From: Oscillospiraceae bacterium
GTDB taxonomy: Bacteria; Bacillota_A; Clostridia; Oscillospirales; Oscillospiraceae
Length of the DNA: 5,519 bases
Reading direction: 5' to 3'
Assembly: GCA_017936985.1 (NCBI GenBank)
Contig: JAGBEM010000228.1
Location: 1-5,519 of the forward strand
Of the stretch, positions 1 through 3,092 are shown piece by piece. Each line of letters starts with the position of its first letter. Position 1 is the stretch's first letter. The notes below the pieces were generated by a model, which was not told where the DNA came from, made no database searches, and was given only the letters and a program-made list of their open reading frames with translations. Both the position numbers and the translations under genes were made by a program.

Positions 1-1
1 G

Positions 2-235
2 CCTGCGGGGCAGCCGTCGGATGTGAAAACAGGTCCGGCGGTGATCCGCTGCACGGTGCAGGGCGATACGGCTCGGGAATATTCTGTGAAGATTCTGAAA
101 GTTTATCCCCATTCGGGGACATCGGGCAGAAATATGCTGCTGCAGATCACCGACCCGGCGCTGTTGGAAGTCACCGGCGGCATCGTACAGGGAATGGGAG
201 TGAGTTATAATAAGGACAACCAATGGAACCCGTAG
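2..235 (+). pseudogene. spoIVB: SpoIVB peptidase (S55), fragment cut at the catalytic serine by element insertion
   Basis: SpoIVB is the serine protease sent from the forespore into the intermembrane space, where it triggers pro-sigma-K processing late in sporulation. The frame is open at the window start and reads GPAVIRCTVQGD, then LLQITDPALLE and TGGIVQGM, which I recognise as the end of the S55 protease domain (family TGGIVQGMSGSPI). The Asp of ITDP (152-154) fits catalytic Asp363 of the B. subtilis enzyme. Fifteen codons on, where Ser378 should be, is Gly (197-199). From there similarity stops: eleven unrelated residues follow (VSYNKDNQWNP), then TAG at 233-235. No SGSPI coding follows in any frame nearby, so this is not a simple frameshift. 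The upstream part of the gene lies outside the window, and the 3' part is expected beyond the far end of the element. An internal GTG at 23 is not the true start. Identity is recalled from family motifs, not searched; I am fairly sure of it. Confidence 0.85.
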
Positions 236-249
236 CTTGCAAAGGGTTC
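196..249. other. Presumed left attachment site region with a short inverted repeat
   Basis: This is the junction between the spoIVB fragment and the element. Just inside lies a six-base inverted repeat, GAACCC (226-231) and GGGTTC (244-249), separated by 12 bases. Recombinase or excisionase sites are often built like this, but one short repeat can occur by chance. I infer the site from the gene break alone; the partner half-site is not in the window. Confidence 0.4.
206..211 (+). promoter_or_regulatory. Perfect TATAAT -10-like box just inside the element end
   Basis: TATAAT matches the sigma-A -10 consensus exactly. In the integrated form the -35 position 17 bases upstream falls in spoIVB and reads TCGTAC, which is poor. 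In the excised circle this -35 position would come from the other element end, so a promoter could form only on circularisation. Transcription would then start near 218, leaving the small frame at 223 almost leaderless. Speculative. Confidence 0.2.
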
Positions 250-396
250 TGGTGCCAGTCCCTATTTTCAATGACCTCGAGAATAGTTTGCATCAAGCGC
301 AGATGCAATTGGACGGAATCGCCGGAAGTCTGTGATCGAGATGGTTGGGCGAAATCTTCGAAAGGAGTCTACTTACTCAACGAACTTAATAAATAG
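223..396 (+). CDS. Possible small cysteine-containing protein, 57 residues, unrecognised
   Basis: ATG at 223 is preceded by AAGGA (212-216) at a six-base gap, a credible ribosome binding site, and the frame runs to TAG at 394-396. The product has five cysteines (C6, C11, C23, C28, C37) and a basic patch IKRRC, with no membrane segment and no family I recognise. Against it: a 57-codon frame is not rare by chance. The frame starting at 204 is also open to TGA at 333-335 and reads a helical-looking string (NDLENSLHQAQMQLDGIAG) without a good start codon, so the stretch may be a gene remnant or non-coding. It is the only candidate gene between the element end and the terminator at 434. Confidence 0.22.
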   Translation: MEPVACKGFWCQSLFSMTSRIVCIKRRCNWTESPEVCDRDGWAKSSKGVYLLNELNK

Positions 397-413
397 TATA
401 AGCAACCTTATAA

Positions 414-432
414 AATCCTGCCACACAGGATT
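414..432 (+). promoter_or_regulatory. Short hairpin immediately before the terminator at 434
   Basis: AATCCTG (414-420) pairs perfectly with CAGGATT (426-432) around the five-base loop CCACA. It sits one base before a strong terminator hairpin, so the two form a tandem pair in the leader of the next gene. It could be a protein- or ribosome-responsive element in an attenuator, or a spacer. No known riboswitch class is recognised. Confidence 0.35.
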
Positions 433-433
433 G

Positions 434-471
434 GCACCGGACGGTATCTGTCACACCGTTCGGTGCTTTTT
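434..471 (+). terminator. Strong intrinsic terminator upstream of the DUF5348 gene
   Basis: GCACCGGACGGT (434-445) pairs with ACCGTTCGGTGC (455-466), a 12-base stem with one G-T wobble and a nine-base loop, followed by TTTTT (467-471). It ends only about a dozen bases before the ribosome binding site of the gene starting at 492, and there is no clear promoter in between. That gene would therefore depend on read-through or regulated antitermination. Confidence 0.8.
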
Positions 472-491
472 CATATAGAATGGAGGCAATT

Positions 492-704
492 ATGAAAACA
501 GGAACCCTAATCCCTCAACGCGGCACAGATCGTATGGACATTCGCTTCGACCTCTATGACTACCACGGCGGGCTTCATTGCGGCGAAACCCTTGATGTGA
601 AGATCAGCGGAAGGTGGGTCCCTACCCGGATTGAAAAGGGTAAGGATTGGTACCTTGTGGGTGTTGATGTCGATGACTTGGTTGGTTTGATCGTCCGAAT
701 ATAA
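492..704 (+). CDS. DUF5348 family small protein
   Basis: This 70-residue protein has no known function. The order MKTGTLIPQ, DIRFDLYDYHGGLHCGE, GRWVPTRIE, WYLVG and a closing GLIVRI is the pattern I know from DUF5348 proteins, which are common in conjugative elements of gut Clostridia. Its length is about that of the family, so it appears complete. I chose ATG 492 over the in-frame ATG at 480 because GGAGG (483-487) lies four to five bases ahead of 492 and would fall inside the longer version. The product is acidic at its C-terminal half (VDVDD), soluble, with no membrane segment and one cysteine. It sits alone between two terminators (434-471 and 717-746). Family assignment is from memory of the motif, with good confidence; a role in the element is unknown. 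Confidence 0.85.
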   Translation: MKTGTLIPQRGTDRMDIRFDLYDYHGGLHCGETLDVKISGRWVPTRIEKGKDWYLVGVDVDDLVGLIVRI

Positions 705-716
705 TAACCCCCCGTA

Positions 717-746
717 GGCCAGCAGGAGTAATCTTGCTGGCCTTTT
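717..746 (+). terminator. Strong intrinsic terminator between the DUF5348 gene and the next gene
   Basis: GGCCAGCAGGA (717-727) pairs with TCTTGCTGGCC (732-742) with one G-T wobble and a four-base loop GTAA, followed by TTTT and a T-rich stretch. It starts 12 bases after the DUF5348 stop codon, so it could simply end that transcript. It also lies only 14 bases before the ribosome binding site of the next gene, so that gene has no room for a separate promoter after it. Confidence 0.85.
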
Positions 747-775
747 CTATTTTTCAGGAGAAGGAGGATCGCAGT

Positions 776-1837
776 ATGAAGTGCCTGCGCAAGTATGATT
801 GGGTCAAACTGCCCCGGAGCATTCCGGATATGGGCAAAGGGCGAATGGGATACTGGGCCAAGCTGGCATCTCGCGCAGCCTTTCGCAAAGGCAACAGCAA
901 GTACTGCGGCCACACCAACCCTGTAACACCAGGAATGTGGGCAGGCGGTGCTGTCGGTCTAAAGAGCATTCTGGGCGTCAGAAGCCGAGCAGCGGCTTTG
1001 GATATCCTGGAGCAGCTTGCGGCACTAGGATATGTGAAGTATTCGCTTGACCCAGTAACCAAAAAGCTTACTTATGAAATCACCGACTGGGTTATCAAGT
1101 GCTCGGGTGCCGAGTGCATGGACGGAGCAGTATATACCACAGAAGGCTTTGGATTTCTTTGTTTGCCCAGAAACATTACAGAACGGCTCTTTGCGCAAAA
1201 GCAAACCTTCGAGGAAGCAGATGCATGGCTCGATCTGTGGTGCCATACCACATTCGAGGACAGAGGAAATGCGTTTTCCTTTCTCTCCCCTGTTATTCAA
1301 TACGGCAAATTCGGTGCCGTGCTAACCTTAGAAACCCTGGGACAGCGCTGGGGTTGGGAAAAGACTAAGGTGTGGAGATTCTTTAAAAAGCATGAGGATG
1401 TCTTCTCTCTACACCGTCTACCCAGCTCCTATGGCTGTCTCATTTTCAATACGCAATACCCCACAGGAGTTGATATCTCCCTTCCTTCACAGGACGAAAT
1501 TATGAGTATACTGACCGAAATACTTATAAGCGGCAAATATGAGTACAAGGAGAACAGTGAGAATGCTAAGGTGAATCATATGGTCGCTTGGCATAGCGCA
1601 AAGGTCATTGTAGCTCGACAGGGGCAGTCTGCCCATATGGAGGCAGAACCCCGCGTTGCACCTTTTGCCCCTATAACGCGTGCGTATATTTCTCATGGTT
1701 GGAACTGTAAGAATTGTAGGAACTGTCAGTATGCCTGCCGGGGTACGTTAACTGGTCCACCCGTCTTTCGTGAAATAACAGACAGGATACGAGGACCTTG
1801 CATACACAATCGGCAAGATATGAGGAGGTTTCACTAA
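776..1837 (+). CDS. Unrecognised protein with two likely winged-helix regions and a C-terminal cysteine cluster
   Basis: The product has 353 residues and I do not recognise a named family. Start 776 is preferred to the in-frame ATG at 734: AAGGAGG (761-767) stands eight bases before it, and 734 lies inside the upstream terminator. Residues about 60-106 look like a winged helix: an SRAAALDILEQLAALGYV helix pair, then a basic TKKLTYEI wing. Residues about 178-235 hold a second one, LTLETLGQRWGWEKTKVWRF, matching the LAxRWGWSxxKVxRFL pattern of helix-turn-helix domains in phage and plasmid replication or regulatory proteins. Near the end C311, C314, C317 and C321 form C-x2-C-x2-C-x3-C, with C342 further on. 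This spacing is that of a ferredoxin [4Fe-4S] loop, without the usual following Pro, and could also bind zinc. Its stop overlaps the next start (TAATG), so the two genes are coupled. Likely a DNA-binding regulator or replication-associated protein (inference). Confidence 0.8.
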   Translation: MKCLRKYDWVKLPRSIPDMGKGRMGYWAKLASRAAFRKGNSKYCGHTNPVTPGMWAGGAVGLKSILGVRSRAAALDILEQLAALGYVKYSLDPVTKKLTYEITDWVIKCSGAECMDGAVYTTEGFGFLCLPRNITERLFAQKQTFEEADAWLDLWCHTTFEDRGNAFSFLSPVIQYGKFGAVLTLETLGQRWGWEKTKVWRFFKKHEDVFSLHRLPSSYGCLIFNTQYPTGVDISLPSQDEIMSILTEILISGKYEYKENSENAKVNHMVAWHSAKVIVARQGQSAHMEAEPRVAPFAPITRAYISHGWNCKNCRNCQYACRGTLTGPPVFREITDRIRGPCIHNRQDMRRFH

Positions 1838-2463
1838 TGCCACGAAAAAGAATAACCTTGTATGACGCTCATGAGAAGCGTATTTTGGAACAAGCATCGG
1901 CCTTTGCCGAGTTTTTGACTATAAACGGAACAATTGGAGACGCACGGATAGAGGATGAAAAGCTGCGGCAAGTAAAGCAGACCGCAGCAAAGAAGGCTTA
2001 TCACAATACCAAGGTCCTGTTGGAACAGTATCGGACCATTGTTTGGGCCTTGGAGTGTGTTCCCGGTGAGCTGGCTGAGGAACTAAAGCTGTCCACAAAG
2101 AACATCGATGAGCTGGTTAGTAGGATTGATTTTGAAATGGCAATGGAGAACAAGCGGCTTGAGGGTCGGCTGAACACCATTATCAAGACCAGGATCCTCC
2201 TCGAACGGGTTCAGGATGCTTTGATGGTCGTCCGCAAAAAACCCAATGTTGGAGAACTCCTTTATCGCCTGGTTTACGAGGCGTTTATTGATCCCAAGGA
2301 AAGGCCCTCGCACGAATTGATCAGCAGAGCTCAGCTGGCACCGAGGACCTACTACCGGATGCGATCAGAAGCTATTACGATCATGTCAATTCGCCTGTGG
2401 TCTGCCCCTCCAGGAGAAATCGACAACTGGATCGAAATCCTTACTATGATGGAGCAAATGTAA
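1837..2463 (+). CDS. Helix-turn-helix regulator, ArpU/RinA-like sigma-factor-type protein
   Basis: The product has 208 residues. ATG 1837 is chosen over the ATG at 1798 because GAGGAGG (1822-1828) lies eight bases ahead, and the start overlaps the stop of the preceding gene by one base, indicating translational coupling. The protein is highly charged and mostly helical, with no membrane segment. A central part (about residues 52-110) contains AYHNTKVLLEQYRTIVWAL, then long amphipathic helices to 130. The C-terminus (about 157-188) reads SRAQLAPRTYYRMRSEAIT, the helix-turn-helix signature of ArpU/RinA-type late-gene activators of phages, in which a TYYR motif enters the recognition helix. This layout is common in regulator-like proteins of clostridial conjugative elements. 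It lies directly upstream of the repeat array and promoter of the transfer genes, so it is the best candidate to bind there (inference). The family link is by motif only. Confidence 0.85.
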   Translation: MPRKRITLYDAHEKRILEQASAFAEFLTINGTIGDARIEDEKLRQVKQTAAKKAYHNTKVLLEQYRTIVWALECVPGELAEELKLSTKNIDELVSRIDFEMAMENKRLEGRLNTIIKTRILLERVQDALMVVRKKPNVGELLYRLVYEAFIDPKERPSHELISRAQLAPRTYYRMRSEAITIMSIRLWSAPPGEIDNWIEILTMMEQM

Positions 2464-2486
2464 GTCCAGACGCAGGCTGGCCTATC

Positions 2487-2563
2487 TGGCAAAACGGTGG
2501 CACAACTTTGGCAAAACGGTGGCACAAAAATGGCAGTAAAATGACAATGACTTGGCACAAAGG
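2487..2563 (+). repeat. Seven tandem 11-bp repeats (iterons), consensus TGGCAMAAMNN
   Basis: Seven direct repeats start at 2487, 2498, 2509, 2520, 2531, 2542 and 2553 with no gaps. They read TGGCAAAACGG, TGGCACAACTT, TGGCAAAACGG, TGGCACAAAAA, TGGCAGTAAAA, TGACAATGACT and TGGCACAAAGG. Six of seven keep TGGCA; the sixth (TGACA) is altered where it forms the -35 box. Eleven bases is close to one helical turn, so bound proteins would line up on one face of the DNA. The array begins 24 bases after the regulator gene and runs into the promoter spacer. It is probably an operator for cooperative binding. An iteron-type replication or transfer origin is an alternative. Confidence 0.85.
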
Positions 2564-2575
2564 GTGTGATATACT
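2547..2575 (+). promoter_or_regulatory. Promoter of the transfer (pilin) operon, extended -10 type
   Basis: The -10 box TATACT (2570-2575) matches five of six consensus bases and has an extended TGA (2567-2569). A -35 box ATGACT (2547-2552) shares TGAC with TTGACA and is 17 bases away. The sixth 11-bp repeat contains the -35 box and the seventh fills the spacer, so a protein on the array would directly contact or block RNA polymerase. The start of transcription is expected near 2582. The weak -35 suggests dependence on an activator. Confidence 0.65.
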
Positions 2576-2581
2576 TGTATT

Positions 2582-2595
2582 GTCCAAAACTGGAC
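2582..2595 (+). promoter_or_regulatory. Hairpin at the predicted 5' end of the transfer transcript
   Basis: GTCCA (2582-2586) and TGGAC (2591-2595) form a perfect inverted repeat around AAAC. It starts at the expected first base of the transcript, where it could protect the RNA from decay or serve as an operator. It is short, so confidence is limited. Confidence 0.4.
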
Positions 2596-2601
2596 GAAGC
2601 G

Positions 2602-2654
2602 AAAAGACACTGTTTTGAGAGCTGATTTCAGCTCTTCAAGATGGTGTCTTTTTT
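2602..2654 (+). terminator. Terminator-like structure in the leader of the pilin gene, probable attenuator
   Basis: AAAAGACAC (2602-2610) pairs with GTGTCTTTT (2644-2652), and inside it GAGCTGA (2619-2625) pairs with TCAGCTC (2628-2634). The flanking TTGAGA and TCTTCAA extend the inner stem with a bulge. A run of six T (2649-2654) follows GTGTC. This has intrinsic terminator form, yet it lies after the promoter at 2547-2575 and before the ribosome binding site of the pilin gene. It should therefore end most transcripts early unless it is overcome. It could alternatively end read-through from the regulator gene, or yield a short RNA of about 70 bases. Confidence 0.7.
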
Positions 2655-2671
2655 CGTTTCCAATCCCGATG

Positions 2672-2679
2672 AAAGGAGG
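2672..2679 (+). promoter_or_regulatory. Strong ribosome binding site of the pilin gene
   Basis: AAAGGAGG ends eight bases before ATG 2688. It decides against the out-of-frame ATG at 2681, which lies too close to it and opens an unrelated shadow frame. Confidence 0.8.
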
Positions 2680-2687
2680 TATGTCGT

Positions 2688-3056
2688 ATGGTCAAACAAC
2701 TCACCAAAGGCAAAGAGCGGCTGACGAATGCGTACTGGTCTATGGTTGGTATGGCATCTGTCGCGATGCTGTCTCTGCAGCCGGTGATGGCGGACACGAT
2801 CTGGGATCGTTTCTCCACGATCCTTCAGGACATTTATGGTCAGGTCGTTGCCATCAGCACCATCGTTGCAGTTACAGTTGGTGCCATTGCGCTGCTGATC
2901 CGGATGATCTCCAGAAATCAGCGTGCGGTGGAAGAAGCAACCCAGTGGCTTAAGAGAATCGTGGTTACCTGGATTATCCTGAACTCTCTCGGCTTCATCG
3001 TTGCTTATCTGCAGCCCCTCATTGCCGGCGGTAGCTATTCCCCTGGCACCACCTAA
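2688..3056 (+). CDS. VirB2/TrbC-like type IV secretion pilin or membrane subunit
   Basis: The precursor has 122 residues. A basic N-terminus (KQLTKGKERL) is followed by a hydrophobic stretch at about 16-35 ending in PVMA-D, a plausible signal peptidase site, which leaves a mature protein of about 87 residues. Two membrane helices follow, about 53-71 (VVAISTIVAVTVGAIALLI) and 91-108 (IVVTWIILNSLGFIVAYL), separated by a charged loop (RMISRNQRAVEEATQWLKR). The C-terminus is short and Gly/Pro-rich. Signal peptide, two helices and a charged cytoplasmic loop are the layout of VirB2/TrbC pilins. Such proteins in Gram-positive elements are assumed to form part of the conjugation channel or its surface extension. 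It is the first gene after the regulated promoter, and the VirB6-like gene follows 36 bases on, as in transfer operons. Residue identity to known pilins is low by eye, so the call rests on topology and context. Confidence 0.75.
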   Translation: MVKQLTKGKERLTNAYWSMVGMASVAMLSLQPVMADTIWDRFSTILQDIYGQVVAISTIVAVTVGAIALLIRMISRNQRAVEEATQWLKRIVVTWIILNSLGFIVAYLQPLIAGGSYSPGTT

Positions 3057-3092
3057 CCGTTCCAAGTCAAGCAGGGATGGAGGTGAAAACCG

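Noticed and set aside
186..235. spoIVB interrupted by a simple frameshift or sequencing error
   Set aside because: No other frame downstream of 196 encodes the expected SGSPI continuation, and the base composition changes at the same point.
171..365. Minus-strand open frame at the junction, ending inside the spoIVB fragment
   Set aside because: It lacks a ribosome binding site and crosses from element into host coding sequence, so it cannot be an old gene as it stands.
734..775. Upstream start (734) for the 353-residue protein
   Set aside because: It overlaps the terminator stem and has no ribosome binding site of its own, whereas AAGGAGG is well placed for 776.
2487..2563. CRISPR array
   Set aside because: The units are 11 bases, contiguous and without spacers, so this is a protein-binding or iteron-type array.
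2615..2953. 112-codon plus-strand frame overlapping the pilin start
   Set aside because: It starts inside the attenuator hairpin without a ribosome binding site, and its product is an out-of-frame reading of the pilin.
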